Positions 31,893 through 41,494 of a stretch of DNA of 64,000 nucleotides are shown here, one piece after another. The stretch comes from Pelosinus fermentans DSM 17108 (GTDB taxonomy: Bacteria; Bacillota; Negativicutes; DSM-13327). The stretch's first letter is position 1, and each line of letters starts with the position of its first letter. The stretch lies in assembly GCF_000271485.2 (NCBI RefSeq), contig NZ_AKVN02000001.1:2443501-2507500 (forward strand). The letters run 5' to 3'. Made by a program: the position numbers and the translations under genes. The notes below the pieces were generated by a model. It was given only the letters and a program-made list of their open reading frames with translations. It made no database searches and was not told the origin of the DNA.

Positions 31893-32429
31893 TTGTATAA
31901 CCTTTTATGTCCTCGTATGATATTAAATTCTTTACATGATCTTGAGTACCATCAATTAAAAGAACTAGGAATTGAGGGAATTATTTTTGATTTAGATAAT
32001 ACGATTATTCCTTGGGATCAACAGCAGATGTCACCTGAGATTATTGAATGGGTAAATGCTTTGTTAAAGGAAGGGTTTAAAATTTGTTTGTTATCGAACA
32101 ATATGGGGAAGAGAGTAAAAGATATAGCTGAAATTTTTAACGTTCCTTTTGTCTCTAGAGCTTATAAGCCAGCAAAATCAGGATTTCGCCATGCAATAGC
32201 AGCTATGGAATTATCTCAGGATCGGGTAGCGGTGATCGGTGACCAATTATTTACAGACATACTTGGTGGTAATCGTATTGGTTTAGTTACGATTTGGGTT
32301 CGTCCATTAAGTTCACAGGAATTTATTGGTACTAAAATTACCCGGCGCTTGGAACGATTAGCTGTACGAGTTTTAAAGTCTAAAGGACTTATAAATAAAA
32401 GCGCGATTATTAAAAATAATAATTATTGA
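31893..32429 (+). CDS. yqeG: YqeG family HAD phosphatase
   Basis: TTG start with GGAGGTAAAAATTT before it. 178 aa. HAD motifs: DLDNTIIPWD (nucleophile Asp), CLLSNNMG (motif II Ser), KPAKSGF (motif III Lys) and VAVIGDQLFTDILGG (motif IV). HAD subfamily IIIA; related to mitochondrial PGP phosphatase Gep4, so a phosphatidylglycerophosphate phosphatase role is possible. It precedes aroE, as in many Firmicutes. Confidence 0.9.
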   Translation: MYNLLCPRMILNSLHDLEYHQLKELGIEGIIFDLDNTIIPWDQQQMSPEIIEWVNALLKEGFKICLLSNNMGKRVKDIAEIFNVPFVSRAYKPAKSGFRHAIAAMELSQDRVAVIGDQLFTDILGGNRIGLVTIWVRPLSSQEFIGTKITRRLERLAVRVLKSKGLINKSAIIKNNNY

Positions 32430-32443
32430 AAGGAGCTAGTAAA

Positions 32444-33289
32444 ATGATTACGAGTAAAACCAAAAAAATAGGTATATTAGGATGGCCCTTAGGACATTCC
32501 TTATCACCTATAATGCATAATGCAGCTTTTAAATCCCTTCATCTTGATTATGTATATATTCCACTGCCTGTTCATCCGGAGAATTTAGCTCAGGCTGTTG
32601 CAGGTCTAAAAGCTATGGAATTTACGGGTGTAAATGTTACCATACCTCATAAGGTGGAGATAATGTCTTATCTTGATGAAATTGATTTCAGTGCCCAGCT
32701 AGTTGGGGCTGTAAATACAGTTGTAATAAAAGACGGTAAAACAATTGGATATAATACAGATGCTCAAGGATTTGTCCAATCAATACTTTCAAATGGTATT
32801 AAAATTACGGAACAAACAGCGATCATATTAGGGGCTGGCGGGGCTGCAAGGGCCGTTGCATGTGGTCTTTTTCAAAATGGAATAAAAAATATTATAATTG
32901 GTGCAAGAAACCTTGAAAAAGCGCAGCAATTCGTAAAACTTTTCTCAACCAATGTAGATATACAAGCTTTTGATTGGGAGGATTCCGGTTTTCAAAATTT
33001 GTTGCAAGAATGTGATATTCTGATAAATAGCACTCCAATTGGTATGTCAGTTCATGATACAGAAGTGCTGCCTATACCTTGGGAGACCTTAAATCCAGAG
33101 GCTGCTGTTTGCGATTTAATCTATAATCCATCCAAGACTCAACTGTTACTTTCAGCTGAAGAACACGGTCATATAGCCATAAATGGTTTGGGAATGCTAA
33201 TTGAACAAGGTGCCTTGGCTTTTGAACTTTGGACAAGTGAGCAAGGTCCCCGACAAATTATGTCTGAAGCATTAACAGAATATCTGTAA
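32444..33289 (+). CDS. aroE: Shikimate dehydrogenase
   Basis: ATG 32444 with AAAGGAGCTAGTAAA before it; the in-frame start at 32426 overlaps yqeG. 281 aa. Substrate side: GWPLGHSLSPIMHN and NVTIPHK (catalytic Lys), NTVV; cofactor side GAGGAARAVACGL (NADP loop), and DLIYNPSKTQLL, GLGMLIEQGALAFELWT. It reduces 3-dehydroshikimate to shikimate. aroK and aroB lie 12 kb further on, beyond the pilus genes. Confidence 0.95.
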   Translation: MITSKTKKIGILGWPLGHSLSPIMHNAAFKSLHLDYVYIPLPVHPENLAQAVAGLKAMEFTGVNVTIPHKVEIMSYLDEIDFSAQLVGAVNTVVIKDGKTIGYNTDAQGFVQSILSNGIKITEQTAIILGAGGAARAVACGLFQNGIKNIIIGARNLEKAQQFVKLFSTNVDIQAFDWEDSGFQNLLQECDILINSTPIGMSVHDTEVLPIPWETLNPEAAVCDLIYNPSKTQLLLSAEEHGHIAINGLGMLIEQGALAFELWTSEQGPRQIMSEALTEYL

Positions 33290-33365
33290 GTATTATTTTT
33301 ATAAATCATTAAACTTACTAAAGCAAGAATCTCCCAAATTAGTAGAATATACTTAATTAGGACAT

Positions 33366-33400
33366 TGAGGCTTAGGTCCTAGGATCTGAGCCTTTTGTTG
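33366..33400 (+). terminator. Terminator after aroE
   Basis: AGGCTTAG and CTGAGCCT pair, then TTTTGTTG. It separates aroE from the pilus operon. Confidence 0.7.
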
Positions 33401-33482
33401 TGCCATATAAATTGGACAGGGTAATATTCTGGGAATATTATTGCAGTTGCTTTATAATCAATGAATTAGGAGTGGGCAAATT

Positions 33483-34046
33483 TTGGAGAAATTAAAGCAA
33501 TTAGAAAAACTTACAGCAAAGCAGCGTCTAAGAATAATGTTTGTAATTGGAGTGACAGCCATAATTGTAACCTTTTTTTTTATACCTTCAAAGCATCTAG
33601 TTGCTCCTAGTGTTGTTAATAAGACGACCACACCCACTGTTAGAAATACGGATAAAGTAGTTATGTCTGTTGAACATCAACATAATGGCCAACTGAAACG
33701 TGATCCTTTTGCCTCTCCTTCTATCGTCACGGATAATTTAAAAACGCAGAAAGACAATACATCTCCTGCAAAATCTAACAATGAATCTGTGACAGCCGCA
33801 AATCCAACTTCTTCTCTTAATAGAAAAGAGAAGATAAGGCTTACTGGAATTATTAATACAAAGAATCAGCATGTTGCAGTTATACAATCGGATAATAAAA
33901 GCAAGACTTATCAGTTAGATGAATTTATTGGTACCTACCAACTTATTTCAATACAAGAAGATTCTATTATTCTAAAAAGTGGTAATAGTCAAATGTTCTT
34001 GTCATTAGAGCCAGCGGGAAAAGGGAGGGTACTAAATAATGAATAG
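33483..34046 (+). CDS. PilP/GspC-like inner-membrane pilus assembly protein
   Basis: TTG start, AGGAG 10 bases before. 187 aa: a basic head, one membrane helix (residues 19-34), a long Ser/Thr/Asn-rich linker, then a small beta domain (IRLTGIINTKNQHVAVIQSDNKS, YQLDEFIGTYQLISIQEDSIILKSG). That beta end, with its 'G-x-(V/I)-x-x-I' strands, is the form of PilP and the homology region of GspC. It would link the inner-membrane PilN-PilO ring to the secretin. Overlaps the secretin gene by 8 bases. Confidence 0.75.
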   Translation: MEKLKQLEKLTAKQRLRIMFVIGVTAIIVTFFFIPSKHLVAPSVVNKTTTPTVRNTDKVVMSVEHQHNGQLKRDPFASPSIVTDNLKTQKDNTSPAKSNNESVTAANPTSSLNRKEKIRLTGIINTKNQHVAVIQSDNKSKTYQLDEFIGTYQLISIQEDSIILKSGNSQMFLSLEPAGKGRVLNNE

Positions 34047-35259
34047 GACACATCTCTGTGTAATGATATTGTTACTGTCAATCACAATCTGTGGTATTGC
34101 TATGGCAGAGCCGCAAAGTATTGATCTTAGTTTCGTAGATGAAGATGTGCGGGTAATATTACATACACTCGCTATTATTAGCAATGTTGATATCATTATT
34201 GATGAATCGATAAAAGGTAATATTACGCTGAAACTTAAGAGTACAACTTTCGAGAATGCCCTAATTCTAATTACGTCAGCTAAGGGGCTATCCTATCGAA
34301 AAATAGGTGAGTCCTTTATTATAGAACCTGTGGATATGGGGACAACAGAGATATATAAGTTGCGTTATATTCGTGCTGTTGATATAAAAAAAACATTGGA
34401 ACCTATTATGAATAGTCTTAAATTAAAAGCTGAAATTGATGAGATATCAAATAGTTTGATATTTAGTGGTTCACCTACAGGTTGTGCTCGCATTAAAATA
34501 TTATTAACAGATCTTGATGTTCCTCAGCAACAAGTGGTTATCGAGGCTAAAGTTGTGGCTATTAACAAAGCGAAGACAAAAGAGCTAGGGATCGATTGGT
34601 CATGGGACGTTACACCTCAATACGCAGAATATAGTGCAGAACAAGTCAATATTGCTAATGGTGTAACGACTATTGAGCCAGGTAAAGTTACGCGTGATAC
34701 TGGAAAAGGAATTATTCAATTTGGTCGTAATCCTGAAGGCCATCCTTATGAATTTTACTATCAAGCAAAAATTAATGCTCTCATTAGTAATGGTAATGCT
34801 AAAATCTTAGCTAGTCCTAAAGTAACTACCATTAATGGAAATGAGGCTCGGATTTTAATTGGTGATCATATTCCAGTACTTACTGAGAGAATGGAAGACG
34901 GGAAAACGACTACTACAGTAGAATATATTGATACGGGCATAAAACTTACCTATACCCCTACGATTACTGCTGATGGAACTATTACAGCAAAAGTACATAC
35001 AGAGGTTAGTACTCCTAGCTTAGTAACGGATATTAAGAACTATCGCATTACGACCCGTGAGGTAGAAAGTATGGTCTGCATGAAAGATGGTGAGACGATG
35101 GTGATTGGTGGTCTCATTGGCAGTGAAGAATCTAAAACAAATAATAAAATACCTTTCTTAAGCGAACTACCATTAATTGGTACGCTGTTTAAAAGTGTAC
35201 ATAATTCAAAAGTAGAAACGGAAGTAATCATCTTTTTGACAGCAAAACTAGTTAAATGA
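34039..35259 (+). CDS. pilQ: Type IV pilus secretin (PilQ/GspD family), short form
   Basis: 406 aa. Signal peptide (residues 1-23, ending GIAMAEP). One secretin/TonB short N-terminal domain (DLSFVDEDVRVILHTLAIISNVDII, STTFENAL), an N1-like domain (IYKLRYIRAVDIKKTLEPIM), then the secretin barrel: QVVIEAKVVAINKAKTKELGIDW, ASPKVTTINGNEARILIGDHIPV, VEYIDTGIKLTYTPTI, GETMVIGGLIGSEE. It lacks the AMIN domains of proteobacterial PilQ, making it short. It forms the outer-membrane pore for the pilus, direct evidence of a diderm cell. Confidence 0.92.
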   Translation: MNRTHLCVMILLLSITICGIAMAEPQSIDLSFVDEDVRVILHTLAIISNVDIIIDESIKGNITLKLKSTTFENALILITSAKGLSYRKIGESFIIEPVDMGTTEIYKLRYIRAVDIKKTLEPIMNSLKLKAEIDEISNSLIFSGSPTGCARIKILLTDLDVPQQQVVIEAKVVAINKAKTKELGIDWSWDVTPQYAEYSAEQVNIANGVTTIEPGKVTRDTGKGIIQFGRNPEGHPYEFYYQAKINALISNGNAKILASPKVTTINGNEARILIGDHIPVLTERMEDGKTTTTVEYIDTGIKLTYTPTITADGTITAKVHTEVSTPSLVTDIKNYRITTREVESMVCMKDGETMVIGGLIGSEESKTNNKIPFLSELPLIGTLFKSVHNSKVETEVIIFLTAKLVK

Positions 35260-35489
35260 CATAAAAAGCAGAAAATAGATTGTAATTTGGTATTATATAG
35301 TATGTTTAGCAGGAACTTATTGTAAAATGTAGAAGAATAAGTATTAAAATAGATGTGAAAACATTCGCAATAATATTGGAACTTGATCCTGGATTGAGTA
35401 GTGCAATCGGCTGGTAAATATGCATTTACAATTTTAATAAATGTATTTGAAGTTTGGTTGCTTTTCTGTATAAGAGGCGGTGTAAAAGT

Positions 35490-37031
35490 ATGAAATGTGA
35501 AGTCTTAAAAACTCGATTAGGTATACCTCAGATTGATTTGTCAGGTATCTGCATTAAACCAGAGTTAGCAGAACTGATTCCAGCGACATTAGCGGAGCGG
35601 CATCAAGTGATTCCGGTAAAAGTTGCTGGTAATAAGATTGTTTTAGCAATGACTGATCCAACAAATTTTTATGCGATTGATGATATTCGTATGGTTTCAG
35701 GTTTTGACGTAGAGCCTGTTATCGCTGCAGAAAAAGATATATTACGAGCTATCAGAGAATGCTACGGTGTACAAGACTTAGTTGAAAAGGCCATTAATAA
35801 AATGCGCCCAGAAGATATAAGGCTAACAGCGAAGCTCCAGACAGCAGATGATGCTCCAATCATTGGATTAGTTAATTCTCTTATGGATCAAGCCATTAAA
35901 GATATGGCTAGTGATATACATATTGAACCTCAAGATACATCATTGCGTGTCCGTTTTCGCATTGATGGTATGCTGCGAGAAATCGGCAGCTTTCCCCGTG
36001 AGATTCACCCCGCGATTGTTGCTCGAATTAAGATTATTAGTGATATGGATATTGCAGAAAAACGCATACCGCAAGATGGGCGAATTAAAATAAAAGGAGC
36101 AGAGAGTGATATTGATATTCGAGTGTCTACCTTGCCTACTATTATGGGTGAAAAAGTGGTGATGCGTTTGTTAGATCAACAGACAGTTATTTTGGATATT
36201 AATAAACTTGGTTTTTCTACTGAAAATAGTAAAAATTATCACAAAATATATTCTCAATCTTATGGCATGGTGCTAGTCACTGGTCCTACAGGTTCGGGGA
36301 AAACGACTACTTTATATTCTACTTTGAATCAAGTGAATTCGCCAAATCAGAATATCATCACTTTAGAAGATCCTGTCGAGTATCATTTAGGAGGAGTCAA
36401 TCAGGTACAGGTTCACCCAAAAGCAGGCTTAACTTTTGCCAGTGGACTTCGGTCTGCATTGCGGCAAGACCCGAATATCTTATTAGTGGGAGAGATACGA
36501 GATAGTGAAACTGCTGATATTGCCATTAGAGCGGCATTAACTGGTCATCTTGTCTTTAGCACTTTGCATACAAATGATGCGGCAGGAACAATTACTCGTT
36601 TACTTGATATGGATGTTGAACCTTTTATAGTGGCTTCATCAGTTCTAGGGGTGGTTGCACAACGACTTGTCAGAAGACTTTGTCCCAAGTGTCGAGAAAG
36701 TTACATACCTTCTACTGATGCTTTAGAGCGTTTATTTTTAGGTGTTGAGCCTGACGTATCTATTAGATTGTATCAAGGAGCCGGGTGTGCTCATTGTAAT
36801 CATACAGGTTATCAAGGTCGTATGGCAATTCATGAAGTCATGCCCATAACTTCTCAAATTAGAGAGGCTATTAACCGTAGAGCTTCTAGTGATGAAATTT
36901 GCAATATTGCTATCGCACAAGGCATGATAACCATGCGTCAGGATGGTATTGAAAAAGCATGTACTGGTTTGACAGATGTAAAAGAAATTATGCGTGTAGC
37001 ATATGCTGAAGCTAGTGGAGGACAATTGTAA
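35490..37031 (+). CDS. pilB: Type IV pilus assembly ATPase PilB
   Basis: ATG 35490 with AGAGGCGGTG before; the frame to 35454 lacks a site. 513 aa. MshEN N-terminal domain (residues about 5-140), Walker A GPTGSGKTTTLYSTL near residue 265, Asp box ITLEDPVEYHL, Walker B NILLVGEIRDSETADIAIRAALTGHLVFSTLHTND, and a four-Cys zinc site (CPKCRES...GCAHCNHTG). It powers pilin polymerisation. Its stop overlaps the pilT start (TAATG). Confidence 0.95.
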   Translation: MKCEVLKTRLGIPQIDLSGICIKPELAELIPATLAERHQVIPVKVAGNKIVLAMTDPTNFYAIDDIRMVSGFDVEPVIAAEKDILRAIRECYGVQDLVEKAINKMRPEDIRLTAKLQTADDAPIIGLVNSLMDQAIKDMASDIHIEPQDTSLRVRFRIDGMLREIGSFPREIHPAIVARIKIISDMDIAEKRIPQDGRIKIKGAESDIDIRVSTLPTIMGEKVVMRLLDQQTVILDINKLGFSTENSKNYHKIYSQSYGMVLVTGPTGSGKTTTLYSTLNQVNSPNQNIITLEDPVEYHLGGVNQVQVHPKAGLTFASGLRSALRQDPNILLVGEIRDSETADIAIRAALTGHLVFSTLHTNDAAGTITRLLDMDVEPFIVASSVLGVVAQRLVRRLCPKCRESYIPSTDALERLFLGVEPDVSIRLYQGAGCAHCNHTGYQGRMAIHEVMPITSQIREAINRRASSDEICNIAIAQGMITMRQDGIEKACTGLTDVKEIMRVAYAEASGGQL

Positions 37032-38080
37032 TGAATCAGCTATTGGATCAAGCTGTACATAGCCGAGCATCTGACTTGCACATTACAGTAGGCGCACCAC
37101 CCATATTCAGAATCGATGGTCAACTTGTACCTACTAACCATCAGTTACTAAACGTAAAAAATACAGAAAGATTGCTTAAAGACATTACAACGCAGGAGCA
37201 ACAGCAATATTTTAATGAACATGGTGAAATTGACTTTTCCTTTGCAGTTCCTGGTCTTAGCCGTTTTCGAGTCAATGCTTTTTACCAACGTGGTTCAGTG
37301 GCTATTGTGATTCGGGTTATAGATGAAAATATACCTACATTAGAAGAGCTGGGACATCCAAGCGTTATAAGAACTCTTGCTTGTCATGCTAAAGGTTTAG
37401 TTCTAGTTACCGGTCCCACAGGTAGCGGCAAATCAACAACTTTGGCGGCAATGATTAATATGATTAACCAGGAACGATTCTGTCATATTATTACGCTAGA
37501 AGATCCTATTGAATTTTTACATAAGCATAATAAGTCAATTGTTAATCAGCGGGAAATCAATACTGATACCAAATCGTTTACGGTTGCTCTCAGAGCTGCT
37601 TTAAGGGCAGATCCAGATGTTATTTTGATAGGAGAAATGCGTGATTCAGAAACTATTGCTACAGCCATTACGGCAGCAGAAACAGGACACTTAGTCTTTG
37701 CTACTTTACACACTGGCAGTGCTGTTCAAACCATAGATCGCATTATTGATGCTTTCCCTTCACATCAACAACCGCAAATCCGTATACAGCTGTCCGTTAC
37801 CCTGCAGGGAATTATCGCTCAACAGTTATTACCTCGAATGGATCAGATTGGCAGAGTATCTGCTTTAGAAATCCTGGTAGCTACTCCTGCAGTGCGTAAC
37901 ATAATTCGTGAGGGAAAGACCCATCAACTGACTTCTGTCATCCAAACAGGTGCAAAATTTGGTATGCAAACGATGGATAGTGCTTTACGGGATTTATACC
38001 GTCGTGGAATCATCTCGTATGGTGAAGCTATAATACACGCCATAGATGAAGAGAATTTCGCTCGTTTCGCCAATAATTAA
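37031..38080 (+). CDS. pilT: Twitching motility ATPase PilT
   Basis: 349 aa. HSRASDLHITVGAPPIFRIDG at the N-terminus, Walker A GPTGSGKSTTLAAMI near residue 128, ITLEDPIEFLH, LRAALRADPDVILIGEMRDSETI, and AETGHLVFATLHTGSA (His box). The C-terminal AIRNLIR-like motif is AVRNIIREGKTHQL. It drives pilus retraction, giving twitching and DNA uptake. Directly follows pilB, with which it shares the transcript. Confidence 0.95.
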   Translation: MNQLLDQAVHSRASDLHITVGAPPIFRIDGQLVPTNHQLLNVKNTERLLKDITTQEQQQYFNEHGEIDFSFAVPGLSRFRVNAFYQRGSVAIVIRVIDENIPTLEELGHPSVIRTLACHAKGLVLVTGPTGSGKSTTLAAMINMINQERFCHIITLEDPIEFLHKHNKSIVNQREINTDTKSFTVALRAALRADPDVILIGEMRDSETIATAITAAETGHLVFATLHTGSAVQTIDRIIDAFPSHQQPQIRIQLSVTLQGIIAQQLLPRMDQIGRVSALEILVATPAVRNIIREGKTHQLTSVIQTGAKFGMQTMDSALRDLYRRGIISYGEAIIHAIDEENFARFANN

Positions 38081-38104
38081 ACAAAAGGAAAGTAGGAGAG
38101 GATA

Positions 38105-39325
38105 ATGGCGAAAATTTTCGGATATAGAGCTAAAGATCGTAATGGACAAGTGCTGACCGGCAGTATTTTGGCTGAAAGCGAGTCGGCAGTGGCAGATCAT
38201 ATCCGAGAAAAAGGCTATTTTATTACTCAGATTAAGGAGGAAGGTGGTGCACGTTTCTATAATGCCTTCATAGATCACTTAAGAAGTAGCAGCTTAAAAG
38301 AGATTTCGATTCTTTGTCGTTTATTTGCCACTATGATCAATGCAGGTTTACCATTAATAGCCTCTCTTGATGTTCTCATTGCACAAACAAATAATCGACG
38401 AATGAAAAAAGCGTTACAAAATGTCTATAAAAAGGTCAAGGAAGGAGAAACATTATCCCGTTCTTTAGGTGATTATCCTACCATATTCCCTAATCTTATG
38501 GTTAATATGGTAGAAGTTGGAGAAGTGGGCGGGTTACTAGATGATGTACTCAATCGTTTAGCCAATCACTTTGAAAAAGAACATAAATTAAATGAGAAGA
38601 TTAAATCAGCTCTGACCTATCCGACAGTAGTCAGTGCTATGGCAAGTGTATCTGTTGTTTTTATTTTAACCTTTGTTTTACCGACTTTTGTACAAATGTT
38701 TGATAATTTAAAAATGGAGTTGCCATTACTTACACGTATATTGCTGGCGACTAGTAATATTCTGCATAAGTATGCTTTATTTTTGATTGCTTTTATTGTA
38801 GTGGGAACATATGGGATAAGGATTGCATATCAACGAGAATCATCCAGAAAAATGATTGATAAATTAATACTTTCAATTCCTGTTGTAGGTATGCTATCTC
38901 GTAAAATTGGTATTGCTCGTTTCAGCCGTACCTTAAGCACTCTGCTTCATGGTGGTGTACCGATTATTACTGCCTTAGACGTTGTGAAAAAAACTACTGG
39001 AAATCTTAGTATAATGGAAGCGTTAGAGCAAGCACAAGCTGGTATCAAAGAAGGGATGGCGCTAGCATCTACTTTGGCACAAAGTAAAGTTTTTACTCCT
39101 ATGGTCATTCAGATGGTTTCTATCGGTGAAGAAAGTGGTGCATTGGACAAGATGCTCGAAAAGATCGCCGATTTCTATGAAAGTGATGTAGATGATATAG
39201 TTGGTCGTTTAAGTAGTATTATTGAACCTGTTATTATTGGAACGTTGGGAATAGTCATTGGCTTAATTGTGATATCCATTATGATACCTATATTTGATAT
39301 TATAACGAATCCTGGGGACCTATAA
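38105..39325 (+). CDS. pilC: Type IV pilus platform protein PilC
   Basis: 406 aa; AGGAGAGGATA before the ATG. Two copies of the GspF domain: LCRLFATMINAGLPLIASLDVL...NLMVNMVEVGEVGGLLDDVL and FSRTLSTLLHGGVPIITALDVV...PMVIQMVSIGEESGALDKML. Each is followed by membrane helices; the last is the C-terminal PVIIGTLGIVIGLIVISIMIPIFDI. It sits in the inner membrane and couples PilB/PilT to pilin exchange. Confidence 0.95.
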   Translation: MAKIFGYRAKDRNGQVLTGSILAESESAVADHIREKGYFITQIKEEGGARFYNAFIDHLRSSSLKEISILCRLFATMINAGLPLIASLDVLIAQTNNRRMKKALQNVYKKVKEGETLSRSLGDYPTIFPNLMVNMVEVGEVGGLLDDVLNRLANHFEKEHKLNEKIKSALTYPTVVSAMASVSVVFILTFVLPTFVQMFDNLKMELPLLTRILLATSNILHKYALFLIAFIVVGTYGIRIAYQRESSRKMIDKLILSIPVVGMLSRKIGIARFSRTLSTLLHGGVPIITALDVVKKTTGNLSIMEALEQAQAGIKEGMALASTLAQSKVFTPMVIQMVSIGEESGALDKMLEKIADFYESDVDDIVGRLSSIIEPVIIGTLGIVIGLIVISIMIPIFDIITNPGDL

Positions 39326-39374
39326 CTGTTAATGATGGACTTTAGTAGAATATAAGCATAAAAGAGGTAATTAT

Positions 39375-39773
39375 ATGTTTATCAAATTAAAGAATCAAAT
39401 GAGAGATCAAAAGGGATTTACATTAATTGAATTGATGGTCGTAATTGCTATTATTGGAGTTTTGGCGGCTATTGCGATGCCGAAACTCACTGCTTCGACT
39501 GCGTCGGCAAGAGATGGAAGGCTTAAAGCTGATCTTCGTACGGTTGACAGTGCTCTTATATTGTATCGTGCAAATAATAATATGTATCCAGCTACTAAAG
39601 CAGATCTAGCAACTTACATTAATGTTTGGCCTAAGGATGCCCAAGCCATCTCTGCTGATTTGATTTATACGAAAGGGAGTAGTGATGATTATAAATTAAC
39701 TGGTGTATCTTCAAATGGTACGACAAGAAAATCCCCTGGCAGTTCAGATTATACTTCTACTGATATATGGTAA
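39375..39773 (+). CDS. pilA: Major type IV pilin
   Basis: 132 aa; AAGAGGTAATTAT before the ATG. Class III signal: basic leader ending MRDQKG, then FTLIELMVVIAIIGVLAAIAMPKL with Glu at position 5 of the mature protein. The globular part resembles GspG: DGRLKADLRTVDSALILYRANNNMYPAT, and short with no C-terminal disulphide loop (no cysteines). It is the likely major subunit, lying between pilC and the peptidase gene. Confidence 0.92.
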   Translation: MFIKLKNQMRDQKGFTLIELMVVIAIIGVLAAIAMPKLTASTASARDGRLKADLRTVDSALILYRANNNMYPATKADLATYINVWPKDAQAISADLIYTKGSSDDYKLTGVSSNGTTRKSPGSSDYTSTDIW

Positions 39774-39836
39774 CAAATCATAAAGACCGCTTGTGTTACC
39801 TTCTGATATTTCGATTCAGATATAAGGAGAAATATA

Positions 39837-40580
39837 GTGTTTATAATAGTAATCCTATTAGGTCTTCTTATCGGCAGCTTTCTTAATGTCTGCATCTATC
39901 GTTTACCACAAAATCAATCCATTATCTTTCCGCCGTCTCACTGCAGCACTTGCGGTACACATCTTAAGCCATGGGATCTAATCCCAGCAATTAGTTATCT
40001 GTTATTAAAAGGCAGATGCCGGTATTGTAAAGTTACGTTTTCCCCACGCTATCTTTTAGTAGAGATAGTAACGGCTATTTTATTTGCTTGGTGCTTTCAA
40101 ATATATGGATTATCTTTTCTGTTCATAAAAGCCATTGTTTTTACAGCTTTTTTACTTATCATTACGTTTATTGACTACGATCACCAGCTGATATTAGATA
40201 AAGTTCTCCTATGGTTTTCTGGAGCTGGTATTGTTATAAATTTGGGGACGCATAGTTTGGACTTTTGGGACATGCTGCTGGCTAGTTTCCTTGGGGGTGG
40301 ATTGCTGCTTTTAATTGCACTCGTCAGTCGCGGTGGAATGGGAGATGGTGATATCAAGTTTGCTGCAGCTCTTGGTATGTGGCTAAGCTGGAAATGTTTA
40401 TTACTTGCGTTACTACTATCCTTTGTCTGTGGTGGAATATGTGGTTTGCTGTTAGTGCTTTTCAAATTAAAAAGCCGTAAAGATTTTATTCCCTTTGGTC
40501 CTTTTATAGCTCTTAGTGCCTTTGTTATTATGTTATATGGCAGTGAAGTGATTATTTGGTATATAGAAAAGCTATATTGA
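39837..40580 (+). CDS. pilD: Prepilin peptidase
   Basis: GTG start after AAGGAGAAATATA. 247 aa, eight or so membrane helices. N-terminal methylase region: GSFLNVCIYRLPQNQSI, PPSHCSTCGTHLKPWDLIPAISYLLLKGRCRYCK (four Cys, zinc). Peptidase aspartates: FIDYDHQLILD and GGMGDGDIKFAAALGMWLSW (GxGD motif). It cleaves the leaders of the pilins coded around it and methylates their new N-terminus. Confidence 0.95.
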   Translation: MFIIVILLGLLIGSFLNVCIYRLPQNQSIIFPPSHCSTCGTHLKPWDLIPAISYLLLKGRCRYCKVTFSPRYLLVEIVTAILFAWCFQIYGLSFLFIKAIVFTAFLLIITFIDYDHQLILDKVLLWFSGAGIVINLGTHSLDFWDMLLASFLGGGLLLLIALVSRGGMGDGDIKFAAALGMWLSWKCLLLALLLSFVCGGICGLLLVLFKLKSRKDFIPFGPFIALSAFVIMLYGSEVIIWYIEKLY

Positions 40581-40589
40581 GGTGGACAT

Positions 40590-41051
40590 ATGCAACGAGG
40601 TGTTACCTTAATTGAACTTCTAGTATGTATTGCTATCCTTAGTATTTTTGCGAGTGGGATAATACCAACTCTGGGACAATCATTAGAGAAACAAGAGCTA
40701 GAGAGTACATCTTGTCAATTAGCAGCTGATATTCGCTGGCTGCAACAAATTTCAATTAACGCTGGGGTAGATACAACGGCGTATGCAATGTTCTTTTATA
40801 ATACTACACCTTATGGCTATTACGTTACTGCAAATACTGTCAGAATAAAGAATATTATATTTCCGGAATCCGTGACCCTTTCTGGCAGCCATTCTTACAT
40901 TTCATTTGCACAGAGTGGAGCACCAAAAACTGGTGCGCAGACGATTTCCATGCGGAGTAAGAAATTAAAAAAATGGAAATTTGTTATCCTTGCACCGATT
41001 ACTGGACGTGTCCGTATAAGCGATTTTATAAATACACAACGTGAAGAATAG
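40590..41051 (+). CDS. Minor pilin-like protein (GspH/FimT type)
   Basis: 153 aa; GAGGTGGACAT before the ATG. A very short leader MQRG, then VTLIELLVCIAILSIFASGIIPTL with Glu at mature position 5. The soluble part has DIRWLQQISINAG and SLSGSHSYISFAQSGAPKTGAQTI-like strands of GspH/FimT. It probably helps start pilus assembly or binds DNA, as FimT does in other bacteria. Confidence 0.85.
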   Translation: MQRGVTLIELLVCIAILSIFASGIIPTLGQSLEKQELESTSCQLAADIRWLQQISINAGVDTTAYAMFFYNTTPYGYYVTANTVRIKNIIFPESVTLSGSHSYISFAQSGAPKTGAQTISMRSKKLKKWKFVILAPITGRVRISDFINTQREE

Positions 41052-41064
41052 AAGGTAATCTATA

Positions 41065-41466
41065 ATGTCTAGGCTGAAGGGAAGTCAAGGTTTTGTTTTA
41101 GCAGATGTAACGCTGGGACTTTTTATTATCAGTGTCGCGTTACTTTGTATTTCTATGTTGTTTACCCAAGCATTACAATTAGAAGAAATCGCATGGGATT
41201 ATACACTAGCCACGTATCTAGCACAGAAACAATTAGAGTTATTAAAAAATAAATCTCCAGTATATTGGGCAGAGTTGCAGTTGCCTTGCACCATACCTTG
41301 GGAAGATGAGGGGGTTCCTCCTCCGGCAGACTACGAACTGGCAACCTATGCTGTCCCATCCACGCGCGGTAGTCATCTTGTGCAAGTAACTGTAATCGTT
41401 ACTTGGCAAGAGCGACAAAAAGATTATGGTATCCAGCTTGTGACTTTTTATTCCAAGATGAATTAA
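41065..41466 (+). CDS. Minor pilin-like protein (GspI/PilV type), Asp at +5
   Basis: 133 aa; GAAGGTAATCTATA before the ATG. Leader MSRLKGSQG, then FVLADVTLGLFIISVALLCISMLF. Mature position 5 is Asp in place of the almost invariant Glu. It has the GspI-like LATYLAQKQLELLKN segment. It sits between two other minor pilins and probably forms the pilus tip with them. Confidence 0.8.
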   Translation: MSRLKGSQGFVLADVTLGLFIISVALLCISMLFTQALQLEEIAWDYTLATYLAQKQLELLKNKSPVYWAELQLPCTIPWEDEGVPPPADYELATYAVPSTRGSHLVQVTVIVTWQERQKDYGIQLVTFYSKMN

Positions 41467-41494
41467 AGTTATTCTTATTATTGAAGGTGAATTA

